DNA from: Streptomyces violaceusniger | GTDB taxonomy: Bacteria; Actinomycetota; Actinomycetes; Streptomycetales; Streptomycetaceae | DNA length: 64,000 nt | Direction: 5' to 3' | NCBI GenBank assembly: GCA_005405945.1 | Contig: BJHW01000001.1 | Location: 4,402,001 to 4,466,000 of the forward strand | Shown: positions 1 through 8,017 of the stretch, one piece after another | Layout of the letters: every line of letters starts with the position of its first letter | Position numbering within the stretch: the stretch's first letter is position 1 | The notes under the pieces: generated by a model | Told to the model about the DNA's origin: nothing | Databases searched by the model: none | What the model saw: the letters and a program-made list of their open reading frames with translations, nothing else | Translations under genes and position numbers: made by a program

Positions 1-36
1 AGCAACACAACAGCACGTTTCTAACGAGGGATACAG

Positions 37-1065
37 ATGAGCTACAACCAGCCGGGCCCTTACGGCCAGCAGCCCCAACAGCCGGGTCCCTACGGACAGG
101 GTGGAGCGGCCGGTCAGCCCGGCTACGGCTACCCGCAGCAGCCGGGTCAGCCGGGTCCCTACGGACAGCCGCAGCAACCGGGGCAGCCGGGTCCTTACGG
201 GCAGCCGCAGCAGCCGCCCCAGCAGGGCTACGGCTACCCCGGGCAGCCGCAGGGGCAGCCGGGCCCCTACGGCCAGCAGCCGAACCCGTACGGCCAGCAG
301 CAGCCGCCGTACGGCCAGCCGGGCATGCCGGGGCCGTACCAGCCGGGCCCGGGCCAGGGCGGCGGCAAGAAGAAGGGCCTGGCGATCGCGATCGGCGCGG
401 TGGTCGTGGTGGCCGCGGTCGTCGGCGGTGTCCTGGTGGCCCAGGGCGGGGACGACAGCGGTGGCGGCGGTAAGGTCGCCGACGACGGCAAGCGGTACAA
501 GCTCACCACCCCCGAGACGGTGGCCGGCGACTACACCAAGAGCTCCTCCGGCGGGGGCGGGCTCACCGACTCGGACGCGGGCGACTTCGAGAAGTTCGGC
601 GTCACCAACCCCAAGACCGAGAGCGCGGAGTACAAGTCCGGCGAGGGCATGAGCGCCAAGCAGCTCCAGCTCAACGGCGTCTGGGGCGAGGTGAAGGACC
701 CCGAGGCGGTCGTCGACGGCGCCTTCTCGAAGATCGCGCAAGAGGCCGAGAAGGACCCCTCCACCAGCGGCGGGATGAAGGCCGAGCTCGTGGGCAGCCC
801 GGAGACGGTGACGCCCAGCGGCTTCGAGAACGCCGTGATGAAGTGCCAGAACACCAAGTTCACCCCGACCGGGGACTCCGGCTCCAGCGGCATACCCACC
901 AAGGGCTTCTCGATCCCGATCTGCATGTGGGGCGACCACAGCACGGTGGCCTACGTGGTCGTCTCCGACGCGGCCGCGGCGCTGTCCGGCAAGAGCATGT
1001 CGCTCGACGAGGCCGGTGACATCACCGCGAAGGTCCGCACCGACGCGCGCGTGGAGATCAAGTAG
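37..1065 (+). CDS. Pro/Gly/Gln-rich single-pass membrane protein, function unknown
   Basis: 342 aa. Residues 1 to about 108 are low complexity, built from repeated PGPYGQP and GYGYP blocks. A KKK cluster follows, then one hydrophobic helix (about 114-135). By the positive-inside rule the Pro-rich tail is cytoplasmic and the C-terminal part (about 200 residues, rich in Gly, Lys, Asp) is outside. Two Cys in the exported part (in KCQN and ICMW) recur at equivalent places in the next gene, so they may form a disulfide. The ATG is preceded by GAGGGA. It is the first of two tandem paralogs ahead of the clp block. Proteins of this design are common in actinobacteria as scaffolds or anchors, but nothing in the sequence assigns a function. 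Confidence 0.85.
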   Translation: MSYNQPGPYGQQPQQPGPYGQGGAAGQPGYGYPQQPGQPGPYGQPQQPGQPGPYGQPQQPPQQGYGYPGQPQGQPGPYGQQPNPYGQQQPPYGQPGMPGPYQPGPGQGGGKKKGLAIAIGAVVVVAAVVGGVLVAQGGDDSGGGGKVADDGKRYKLTTPETVAGDYTKSSSGGGGLTDSDAGDFEKFGVTNPKTESAEYKSGEGMSAKQLQLNGVWGEVKDPEAVVDGAFSKIAQEAEKDPSTSGGMKAELVGSPETVTPSGFENAVMKCQNTKFTPTGDSGSSGIPTKGFSIPICMWGDHSTVAYVVVSDAAAALSGKSMSLDEAGDITAKVRTDARVEIK

Positions 1066-1123
1066 CCGAGCCGGCCGCGTAGTTCACAGGCCACAGCCGA
1101 TCCGGAGGGGGACCCCCACAGCC

Positions 1124-1965
1124 ATGAGCCACAACCAGCCACCGCCGCCGGGGCCCTACGGCGGCGGGCCCGGCCCGTACGGGGGCGCCCAGCCCAATCC
1201 GTACGGCGGGGGCAGCAGCAGCCCGCGGAGCCCAACCCGTACGCGCAGTCGCCCGGGTACGGCTATCCGCAGGCGCAGCCCCCGCAGGGCTACGGCTACC
1301 CGCAGCAGGCGGGCCCCTACGGCCAGCCTCCCTACCCCGCACCGCCCGCGGCCAGCGGGGGCGGCAACCGCACCAAGATCATCGCGGTGACGGTGGCCGG
1401 GCTCGTGGTGGTGGGCGCGATCGTCACCGGCGCCGTGGTGCTGTCCGGCGGCGACGACGGCCCGAAGGCGATGAAGCTGGTCACCCCCAAGACGCTCGAC
1501 GACGGCACCTACACGCTGGACAAGGGCACGGACGACCTCGACAACGAGGGCACCAGCGTGCAGGGCAGCATGCCCGAGGGCGCGACCTCGGTCCTGGCCC
1601 AGTACAAGCGGTCGGACGACGACAATTCGGGGCTCGCCTTCTCCGGGATGTACGGCGACATCAGCGATCCGGACACGGTCCGCGACGAGATGTTCAAGGG
1701 CTTCGCGGGCGGCGACGGCTCCCCCTCGGTGGAGCGGAAGCGCAAGCGCTTCGAGCCGACGGGCGCTGACGGCCCGTCGGTGGAGTGCGAGGTGGTCAAG
1801 CTCTACGACCGGATCTACGCCCCGGCCTGCGTCTGGGCGGAGGAGACGGACGCGGCGATGGTGCTCGACGTGAACGCGGAGAACACCTCGGTGTCCGACG
1901 CCGACATGGACTCCTTCGCCAAGGTGACCGCGGGCATCTACCAGGACACCCGCAAGCCCGCCTGA
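1124..1965 (+). CDS. Paralog of the preceding Pro-rich membrane protein (frameshifted)
   Basis: The ATG at 1124 follows a GGAGGGGG ribosome site and opens MSHNQPPPPGPYGG, in one frame. From about 1213 the Pro/Gln/Gly/Tyr-rich sequence continues in another frame (QQQPAEPNPYAQSPGYGYP), followed by a membrane helix (IIAVTVAGLVVVGAIVTG) and an exported domain related to that of the upstream gene (KLVTPKTL against KLTTPETV, and a shared Cys pair). Adding one G to the five-G run at 1208-1212 restores a single 280-residue protein. A GTG at 1387 could start a shorter product, but that would lose the Pro-rich tail and half of the helix. The gene pair looks like a tandem duplication. Function unknown. 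Confidence 0.75.
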
Positions 1966-2000
1966 ACCGCCCGTAAAGCGGCCACAGGGCGCGTACGACA

Positions 2001-2034
2001 CGAAGAGGGCCCCGGGAGACCGGGGTCCTCTTCG
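2001..2034. terminator. Bidirectional terminator between the convergent membrane-protein gene and clpX
   Basis: A 15-bp stem with one G-T wobble and a GAGA loop. It lies 35 bp after the stop at 1965 and 37 bp after the clpX stop on the other strand, so it can serve both convergent genes. Confidence 0.75.
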
Positions 2035-2071
2035 TACGCTCTCAGCGGGGCGGCTACGCGTGCCGGTGCGG

Positions 2072-3358
2072 TTACGCGCTCTTCTCGTGCCGCTCGCCCG
2101 GCTCGGTGCCGCGGGTGCGGGGCACCAGTGTGGGGTTCACATTGGAGTGCACGACGTCCTCGGTGATGACGACGCGGGCCACGTCCTTGCGGGAGGGCAC
2201 CTCGTACATCGCCGACATCAGCACCTCCTCGATGATCGCGCGCAGGCCCCGGGCCCCGGTGCCGCGCAGGATCGCCTGGTCGGCGATGGCCTCCAGGGCC
2301 GGGCGGTCGAAGTCCAGCTCAACCCCGTCGAGTTCGAACAGCCGCTGGTACTGCTTCACCAGGGCGTTCCGCGGCTCGACGAGGATCTGCAGCAGCGCCT
2401 CGCGGTCGAGGTTGTGGACGGAGGTGATGACCGGGAGCCGGCCGATGAATTCCGGGATCATTCCGAACTTCACCAGGTCCTCGGGCATGACCTCCTGGAA
2501 CTGGTCGCTCGCCTCGATCTCGCGCTTGGAACGGATCGTGGCGCCGAATCCGATGCCCTTGGCACCCGCCCGCGCCTCAATGATCTTCTCCAGACCGGCG
2601 AAGGCGCCGCCCACGATGAACAGCACATTCGTGGTGTCGATCTGGATGAACTCCTGGTGCGGGTGTTTCCGGCCGCCCTGCGGCGGCACCGACGCCGTGG
2701 TCCCTTCCAGGATCTTCAGCAGCGCCTGCTGAACGCCCTCGCCGGACACATCGCGGGTGATCGAGGGGTTCTCGCTCTTGCGGGCCACCTTGTCGATCTC
2801 GTCGATGTAGATGATGCCCGTCTCGGCCTTCTTGACGTCGTAGTCGGCGGCCTGGATCAGCTTGAGGAGGATGTTCTCCACGTCCTCGCCGACATAGCCC
2901 GCCTCGGTGAGCGCGGTGGCGTCGGCGATGGCGAAGGGGACGTTGAGCATCCGGGCGAGGGTCTGCGCGAGCAGGGTCTTACCGGAACCGGTGGGGCCGA
3001 GCAGCAGGATGTTGGACTTGGCCAACTCGATGCCGTCGTCGCGGTTGTGGCCGCCGTTCTCGCCCGCCTGGACCCGCTTGTAGTGGTTGTAGACGGCGAC
3101 CGAGAGGGCCTTCTTGGCGGCCTCCTGGCCGACCACATAGCCCTCGAGGAATTCATAGATCTCGCGCGGCTTGGGGAGTTCCTCCCAGCGCACTTCGGAG
3201 GTCTCGGCGAGCTCCTCCTCGATGATCTCGTTGCAGAGATCGATGCATTCATCGCAGATGTACACACCCGGGCCCGCGATGAGCTTCTTCACCTGCTTCT
3301 GGCTCTTCCCGCAGAACGAGCACTTGAGCAGGTCGCCGCCGTCACCGATGCGTGCCAC
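2072..3358 (-). CDS. clpX: ClpX, ATP-dependent unfoldase of the Clp protease
   Basis: 428 aa. A hexameric AAA+ unfoldase that recognises, unfolds and threads substrates into ClpP. The N-terminal zinc-binding domain shows the two Cys pairs CSFC and CDEC. Walker A is GPTGSGKT and Walker B is IIYIDEID. An IGF loop (KGIGFGA), which docks into ClpP, is present, so this is a ClpP-partner ClpX. Length is normal for actinobacterial ClpX. The start is GTG, with an A/G-rich ribosome site upstream. It lies 180 bp behind clpP2 with a hairpin between, so it may have its own promoter or be attenuated. Confidence 0.97.
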   Translation of the reverse strand: MARIGDGGDLLKCSFCGKSQKQVKKLIAGPGVYICDECIDLCNEIIEEELAETSEVRWEELPKPREIYEFLEGYVVGQEAAKKALSVAVYNHYKRVQAGENGGHNRDDGIELAKSNILLLGPTGSGKTLLAQTLARMLNVPFAIADATALTEAGYVGEDVENILLKLIQAADYDVKKAETGIIYIDEIDKVARKSENPSITRDVSGEGVQQALLKILEGTTASVPPQGGRKHPHQEFIQIDTTNVLFIVGGAFAGLEKIIEARAGAKGIGFGATIRSKREIEASDQFQEVMPEDLVKFGMIPEFIGRLPVITSVHNLDREALLQILVEPRNALVKQYQRLFELDGVELDFDRPALEAIADQAILRGTGARGLRAIIEEVLMSAMYEVPSRKDVARVVITEDVVHSNVNPTLVPRTRGTEPGERHEKSA

Positions 3359-3491
3359 GAGGTGCTTCCCCTTCGCCTTGGATCCGCTTTGCTCCGCGGA
3401 ACCGGGTGCTTGCGCTGCGCTTTCTGCTTCTTTCCCATGAGCCGGGGCCCCAGCCCTCTACGACGGTACCTTGCCGGGCCCCCGGTTCGGG

Positions 3492-3520
3492 CCCCCTTGG
3501 ACCTACTCGGTCCAAGGGGG
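3492..3520. terminator. Hairpin between clpP2 and clpX
   Basis: A perfect 12-bp stem (CCCCCTTGGACC with its complement) and a 5-nt loop, inside the 180-bp clpP2-clpX gap. It is likely a terminator or attenuator at the end of the clpP1-clpP2 transcript. Confidence 0.65.
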
Positions 3521-3537
3521 GTGTTTCCACCGAAGAT

Positions 3538-4209
3538 TCAGCCGAGACCGACCGAGGTCTTACGAGTGGAGACGATCTGGTCGATAAGACCGTACGACAG
3601 GGACTCCTCGGCCGTGAGGATCTTGTCCCGCTCGATGTCGTCGCGGATCTTCTCGATGGGCGTCGTGGAGTGCTTGGCCAGCATCTCCTCGAGCTGCGAG
3701 CGCATCCGCAGGATCTCGTTGGCCGCGATCTCCAGGTCGGAGACCTGACCGCGCCCGGTCTCACTGTACGGCTGGTGGATCAGCACCCGGGCATTGGGCA
3801 GGGCCATCCGCTTGCCCGGCGTTCCGGCGGCGAGCAGCACGGCCGCGGCGGACGCCGCCTGGCCCATGCACACCGTCTGGATGTCGGGCTTGACGAACTG
3901 CATCGTGTCGTAAATGGCGGTCAGCGCGGTGAACGAGCCGCCGGGAGAGTTGATGTAGACCGAAATGTCACGGTCCGGGTCCATCGACTCCAGGCACAGC
4001 AGCTGCGCCATGACGTCGTTGGCCGAGGCGTCGTCGATCTGGACACCCAGGAAGATCACGCGCTCTTCGAAGAGCTTGGCGTACGGGTCGTACTCGCGGA
4101 TGCCCTGGGAGGTGCGCTCGACGAAACGCGGAACGACATAGCGGGATTCGGCCATCGGGCCGGTGTACAGGCCGCTGCCGGGGAAGTTGCTCATCTGGGT
4201 CTTCACCAT
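3538..4209 (-). CDS. clpP2: ClpP2, ATP-dependent Clp protease proteolytic subunit
   Basis: 223 aa. A serine peptidase subunit of the Clp barrel. The active-site Ser is in MGQAASAAA and the catalytic His in NARVLIHQPYS. The oxyanion strand YINSPGGSF is present. The N-terminal SNFPGSGLYTGP is typical of the downstream ClpP of the Streptomyces clpP1-clpP2 pair. In actinobacteria the two ClpP types form a mixed barrel capped by ClpX or ClpC. It lies 46 bp after clpP1 in the same direction and is surely cotranscribed. The ATG at 4209 is used; an internal ATG five codons later is also possible. Confidence 0.96.
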   Translation of the reverse strand: MVKTQMSNFPGSGLYTGPMAESRYVVPRFVERTSQGIREYDPYAKLFEERVIFLGVQIDDASANDVMAQLLCLESMDPDRDISVYINSPGGSFTALTAIYDTMQFVKPDIQTVCMGQAASAAAVLLAAGTPGKRMALPNARVLIHQPYSETGRGQVSDLEIAANEILRMRSQLEEMLAKHSTTPIEKIRDDIERDKILTAEESLSYGLIDQIVSTRKTSVGLG

Positions 4210-4255
4210 CCTGTGGCGATCTGAGGGCTGGAGGTCGGCTACGGGACGGCGGGCC

Positions 4256-4870
4256 TCAGGCCCCGGTGCCGCCCCCGCCCGGAACGCTGGAGGCGGACGT
4301 CATGACGTCGTCGACCAGGCCGTACTCCTTGGCCTCATCGGCGGAGAACCAGCGGTCGCGGTCGGAGTCACGGACGATCTGCTCAACCGTCTGACCGGTG
4401 TGGAAGGCGGTCAGCTCGGCCATGCGCTTCTTGGTGTGCAGCAGCCGCTCGGCGTGAATCTTGATGTCCGAGGCGGAACCCGCCAGACCCGCGGAGGGCT
4501 GGTGGATCAGGATCTCGGCGTTGGGCAGCGCGAAGCGCTTGCCCGGGGTGCCCGCGCTCAGCAGGAACTGGCCCATCGAGGCGGCGAGGCCCATGGCGAT
4601 GGTGACCACGTCGTTCTGGATGTACTGCATGGTGTCGTAGATCGCCATGCCGGCCGAGATCGAGCCGCCCGGGGAGTTGATGTAGAGGTAAATGTCCTTT
4701 TCGGGATCGGCGGCGAGCAGGAGCAGCTGAGCCGTGATCTTGTTGGCGATGTCGTCGTCGACCGGCTGGCCGAGGAAGATGATCCGCTCGCCGAGCAGCC
4801 GGTTGTAGACCTGGTCGCCGAGGCCACCGACGGTCGGCTCGCCGGCGGCGGAAGGCATCGTATTCGTCAC
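4256..4870 (-). CDS. clpP1: ClpP1, ATP-dependent Clp protease proteolytic subunit
   Basis: 204 aa from the GTG at 4870, giving MTNTMPSAAGEP, which matches how Streptomyces ClpP1 proteins begin. An in-frame start at 5023 exists, but its extra 51 residues are Arg-rich and unlike ClpP. Catalytic Ser is in GLAASMGQ, His in NAEILIHQP, Asp in the C-terminal third. The tail ends GGGGTGA. It is the first gene of clpP1-clpP2. In S. lividans this promoter is activated by ClgR, and a matching half-palindrome lies upstream at 5039-5055. Confidence 0.95.
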   Translation of the reverse strand: MTNTMPSAAGEPTVGGLGDQVYNRLLGERIIFLGQPVDDDIANKITAQLLLLAADPEKDIYLYINSPGGSISAGMAIYDTMQYIQNDVVTIAMGLAASMGQFLLSAGTPGKRFALPNAEILIHQPSAGLAGSASDIKIHAERLLHTKKRMAELTAFHTGQTVEQIVRDSDRDRWFSADEAKEYGLVDDVMTSASSVPGGGGTGA

Positions 4871-5038
4871 GTATCCACCTGCTCGTCTCTGACGGCTGAC
4901 TGGCCGTCTCAGCGTCTTCTTCTGGGGTGTGGGGACCTGGCCGCCGGTGTGGCCCCGGCGGGCTCGCGAGACTCCCCTGCCCTCGTATCTACGGACCCTA
5001 ACGCGCTGGTCGGCGGGCGCCATCCCGCATCAGGAACT

Positions 5039-5055
5039 GTTCGCTCTGAGCGCAT
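5039..5055 (-). promoter_or_regulatory. Candidate ClgR box upstream of clpP1
   Basis: Plus-strand sequence GTTCGCTCTGAGCGCAT resembles the ClgR-type inverted repeat (GTTCGC ... GCGAAC). The left arm is perfect; the right arm is degenerate. Downstream on the minus strand lies TAGGGT, a possible -10 element. ClgR activation of clpP1 is known in Streptomyces; the assignment here is inferred from sequence and position. Confidence 0.5.
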
Positions 5056-5084
5056 GTTCCGGCGCCGGACCGGCGTCGCGGAAC

Positions 5085-5125
5085 ACGAACGGGCCCGGAC
5101 GCGCGCAGACGTTCGGGCCCGTTCG
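5085..5125 (-). terminator. Terminator of tig
   Basis: A 17-bp stem with one mismatch (ACGAACGGGCCC ... GGGCCCGTTCGT) placed 25 bp after the tig stop codon and upstream of the clpP1 promoter region, so it isolates the two units. Confidence 0.75.
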
Positions 5126-5149
5126 TACGGGCTGTGGAGCGGACCGGGA

Positions 5150-6586
5150 TCAGCTCTCGGCCTTGTCCTGCTTCTCCCCGGCCTCCGCGGGCGCCTCGGC
5201 GGCCTCCGCCTCGGCCGCGGCGGGCTCCTCGGCGGTCTCGGAGGTGGCCTCGACCGTCTCGCCGGTCTCGTCCTCCTCGTCGTCCAGGTCCACGGTCTCG
5301 CCCTTGTCGTCGACGACCTTGGCGGCCTCGACCACCACGGCCAGCGCCTTGCCGCGGGCGACCTCGCCGACGAGCATGGGCACCTGGCCGCCCTCGACGA
5401 CGGCCTGGGCGAACTGGTCCGGGCTCATGCCGGAGGACTGCGCACGGCGCATGAGGTGCTCGGTGAGCTCCTCCTGGCCGACGGACAGCTGCTCCTTGTT
5501 GACCAGCTCGTCGAGGACGAACTGGGTCCGGATGCCCTTCTCGGCCTGCTCCTTGAGCTCGGCGTCGAACTCCTCGGCGGTCTTGTCCTGCATCTGCAGG
5601 TACGACTCGAGGTTGAGGCCCATCTGGCCGAGCTGGTGGTGCTCGAGGTTGTGCTTACGGGTGTTGATCTCGTCCTGGAGGAGCTTCTCCGGGATCGGCA
5701 CCTCGACCAGCTCCAGCAGGGCGTCCAGCACCTTCTCCTGGGCCTGGGTGGCCTGCTCGAACTTCTTCGACCGCTCCAGGCGCTTACGGCTGTCGCCGCG
5801 CAACTCCTCGAGGGTGTCGAACTCGCTGGCCAGCTGGGCGAAGTCGTCGTCGAGCTCGGGCAGCTCACGGGCCTTGACCTCGGAGACCTTGACCGAGACC
5901 TCGGCCTCCTTGCCCTGGGCGGAGCCGCCCTTGAGCTCGGAGGTGAAGGTGGCCTCGCCGCCCGCCTCCAGGCCGGTCACGGCCTCGTCGATGCCGTCCA
6001 GCAGCTCACCCGAGCCGATGGTGTAGGTGACGCCGGTGGCGACGCCGTCCTCCAGGACCTCGCCGTCGACCTTGGCCTCGAGGTCGATCACGACGATGTC
6101 GCCCTCGGCGGCGGGGCGCTCCACCGGGCTGGTGGTGGCGAAGCGCTCCCGCAGCTGCTCGACGGACTTGTCGATGTCCTCGTCCGAGACCTCGACGGAG
6201 TCGACGGTGACCTCGATGCCGGAGTAGTCCGGGATCTCGATCGCCGGGCGGATGTCCACCTCGGCGGTGAAGGTCAGCAGCTCGTTGTCCTTGAGCTCGG
6301 TGATGTCGACCTCGGGCTGGCCGAGCGGGTTCAGCTCACCCTCGTTGACCGCGTCGGTGTAGAACTTCGGGAGCGCCTCGTTGACGGCCTCCTCGAGCAC
6401 GGCGCCACGACCGAACCGCTGGTCGATGATGCGGGCCGGGATCTTGCCCTTGCGGAACCCAGGCACCGTGACCTGCTGGTTGATCTTCTTGTACGCCGCG
6501 TCGAGGCTGGGCTTGAGCTCCTCGAAGGGCACCTCGACAGTGAGCCGAACCCGGGTCGGGTTCAGGTTCTCCACGGCGCTCTTCAC
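5150..6586 (-). CDS. tig: Trigger factor, ribosome-associated chaperone and prolyl isomerase
   Basis: 478 aa. Binds nascent chains at the ribosome exit tunnel. The N-terminal ribosome-binding domain carries the signature GFRKGKIP (about residues 44-51), which contacts protein L23. A PPIase FKBP-type domain follows (about 160-245), then the helical C-terminal chaperone arms. The last 60 residues or so are very rich in Glu and Ala, a common acidic tail in Streptomyces. It lies upstream of clpP1, an arrangement kept across actinobacteria and many other bacteria. Confidence 0.97.
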   Translation of the reverse strand: MKSAVENLNPTRVRLTVEVPFEELKPSLDAAYKKINQQVTVPGFRKGKIPARIIDQRFGRGAVLEEAVNEALPKFYTDAVNEGELNPLGQPEVDITELKDNELLTFTAEVDIRPAIEIPDYSGIEVTVDSVEVSDEDIDKSVEQLRERFATTSPVERPAAEGDIVVIDLEAKVDGEVLEDGVATGVTYTIGSGELLDGIDEAVTGLEAGGEATFTSELKGGSAQGKEAEVSVKVSEVKARELPELDDDFAQLASEFDTLEELRGDSRKRLERSKKFEQATQAQEKVLDALLELVEVPIPEKLLQDEINTRKHNLEHHQLGQMGLNLESYLQMQDKTAEEFDAELKEQAEKGIRTQFVLDELVNKEQLSVGQEELTEHLMRRAQSSGMSPDQFAQAVVEGGQVPMLVGEVARGKALAVVVEAAKVVDDKGETVDLDDEEDETGETVEATSETAEEPAAAEAEAAEAPAEAGEKQDKAES

Positions 6587-6740
6587 GGTTCGGTCTCCTT
6601 GGGGGCTGACGTGTGGTGTTCAGCTGCGGTGCGCTGTCGCGTCGCAGCGGATTCGCGTCCGGTTAAAAGACACAGACACGCAGCTTGCATAGTAACCGCA
6701 AGCATGACGGGCCCCACAATGCGATCTTGAAGCCTGTGGA

Positions 6741-6817
6741 TGGTCGGGGTGGCCGGATTCGAACCGACGACCTTCCGCTCCCAAAGCGGACGCGCTACCA
6801 AGCTGCGCCACACCCCG
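6741..6817 (-). tRNA. tRNA-Pro (anticodon TGG)
   Basis: A full cloverleaf on the minus strand: 7-bp acceptor stem CGGGGTG/CACCCCG, D stem GCGC/GCGC, anticodon loop TTTGGGA with anticodon TGG, and T loop TTCGAAT. Discriminator A and an encoded CCA end are present at 6744-6741. Confidence 0.96.
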
Positions 6818-6996
6818 TCGGTGCGACACGTAGGGTACATGCCCGCGGACGCCCCGGCTGCCGGTTATTCGACTGGTGGGCAAGGGTGTGCGGGGAACGG
6901 TCGAGAACCGCTACGATGCATGCCGTGCCGCGATCCGGGTGATCATGCCTGGGCGGAGGTGTCCGGGAGACCGGTGCATCCGTGTACGCGGCGTGC

Positions 6997-7070
6997 GCGG
7001 GCGTAGCTCAATGGTAGAGCCCCAGTCTTCCAAACTGGCTACGCGGGTTCGATTCCCGTCGCCCGCTCCA
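6997..7070 (+). tRNA. tRNA-Gly (anticodon TCC)
   Basis: Acceptor stem GCGGGCG pairs with CGCCCGC. Anticodon stem CCAGT/ACTGG holds loop CTTCCAA (anticodon TCC). T loop is TTCGATT and CCA is encoded. I saw no second copy of the 3' end nearby that would suggest an integrated element. Confidence 0.96.
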
Positions 7071-7077
7071 CGGCTTT

Positions 7078-7111
7078 CGGCCCGGTCCGGGGAGTTCCCC
7101 GGACCGGGCCG
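7078..7111 (+). terminator. Terminator after tRNA-Gly
   Basis: A perfect stem of about 15 bp (CGGCCCGGTCCGGGG with its complement) and a short AGTT loop, 7 bp after the tRNA end and followed by TTCGCTTTT. Confidence 0.85.
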
Positions 7112-7209
7112 TTCGCTTTTGCGCACACTCGCGCGTCCCCGGCACCCGCCCTCCGGGACGCGTGGACGCGGGGGCGGATGCCTCGGGAGTCGATGCCAGG
7201 GGTTGGCGA

Positions 7210-7404
7210 TCAGGGGTTGATGTCGGCGATGGCCTCGGCGGCCGAGTCGAGGAACTTCTGGATGTCCGGCGCGACGTTGGACGAGGCGAGCAGGAACCCG
7301 AAGAGGATCGCGACCAGGGCCGGCCCCCACTTGACCCGGCCATTGCGGATCATGAACACCAGGATGATGCCCACCAGCAGCACCAATGACAGGGAAATGG
7401 CCAC
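7210..7404 (-). CDS. Small two-helix membrane protein, function unknown
   Basis: 64 aa from the GTG at 7404 (MAISLSLVLLVGIILVFMIR); the frame stays open back to 7428. The first helix covers about residues 2-19, a basic loop RNGRVKWG follows, then a second helix (ALVAILFGFLLAS) and a polar C-terminal helix (IQKFLDSAAEAI). I believe short proteins of this form are widespread in Streptomyces, but I know no function. It is transcribed towards the tRNA pair. The ribosome site GAGGG favours the 7404 start. Confidence 0.7.
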   Translation of the reverse strand: MAISLSLVLLVGIILVFMIRNGRVKWGPALVAILFGFLLASSNVAPDIQKFLDSAAEAIADINP

Positions 7405-8017
7405 AACATCCCACCCTCGGTCGCACACGTCTCACAGGCCCCGGAAGCACGCGACCCCGCACACCCCCGCAGTCACCATCGTGCCATCAACTCCCCCGGT
7501 CAGCAGTGGGGTGGAGCGATAAACGGTCACATGTGCACACGACACCCACCCCCTCGGTACCCGGCCGGTAACCGTTCACCCAAAGGGGCACGGGTGACGC
7601 TCCCCACAACTCGGCGAGCCGCCCGGCCGGTGAATTCCGATCACCCCGGACGACCCCGGGCAGGAATTCGGAATTCACTCGGCGATCACTCGGCAGGGTG
7701 ACAAAACATCAATGAATCAGACATTCCACCAGAGCCCCTGCGGGGCATATGCCCAAATTAAGCGGGATGAAGGCTGTCAGAACGGACAGCCCGCGCCCGG
7801 ATATCGAATGATCGCATCGCTTTGTCGACTCCCCGGCCGACTTACCGGGATCGACTATCGGCCGCGATGCGAAGACGATGAACGGAAAGCAAACTGAACG
7901 AGGTTTTACGCAATACAGGTTTCGGCGCTATCGTGCCTCAGATGTTTCACGCTGCCACGACTCCCCACGCGCAGTGAGGTCGAGGGTGCTCTCCCCCAGT
8001 TCCTGGTGGGAGGGCCT
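7405..8017. other. 613-bp intergenic region, promoter-bearing, no gene seen
   Basis: This holds the divergent promoters of the small membrane protein and the acyltransferase. The part from about 7690 to 7940 is less G+C rich than its surroundings and includes TTTTACG followed some 25 bp later by TATCGT, a possible promoter for the acyltransferase. A direct repeat of ATCACTCGGC-like sequence lies near 7675-7700. A 61-codon frame at 7712-7897 lacks Streptomyces third-position bias and I do not call it. Confidence 0.5.

Noticed and set aside
4163..6730. An 855-codon plus-strand frame over clpP1 and tig
   Set aside because: Spans two well-known genes on the other strand; composition is shadow-like.
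6741..7070. tRNA-Pro and tRNA-Gly as attachment sites of an integrative element
   Set aside because: No duplicated tRNA 3' end, integrase or excisionase in the window.
7712..7897. A possible 61-aa gene in the spacer before the acyltransferase
   Set aside because: No G+C third-position bias, no good ribosome site, and no recognisable sequence.
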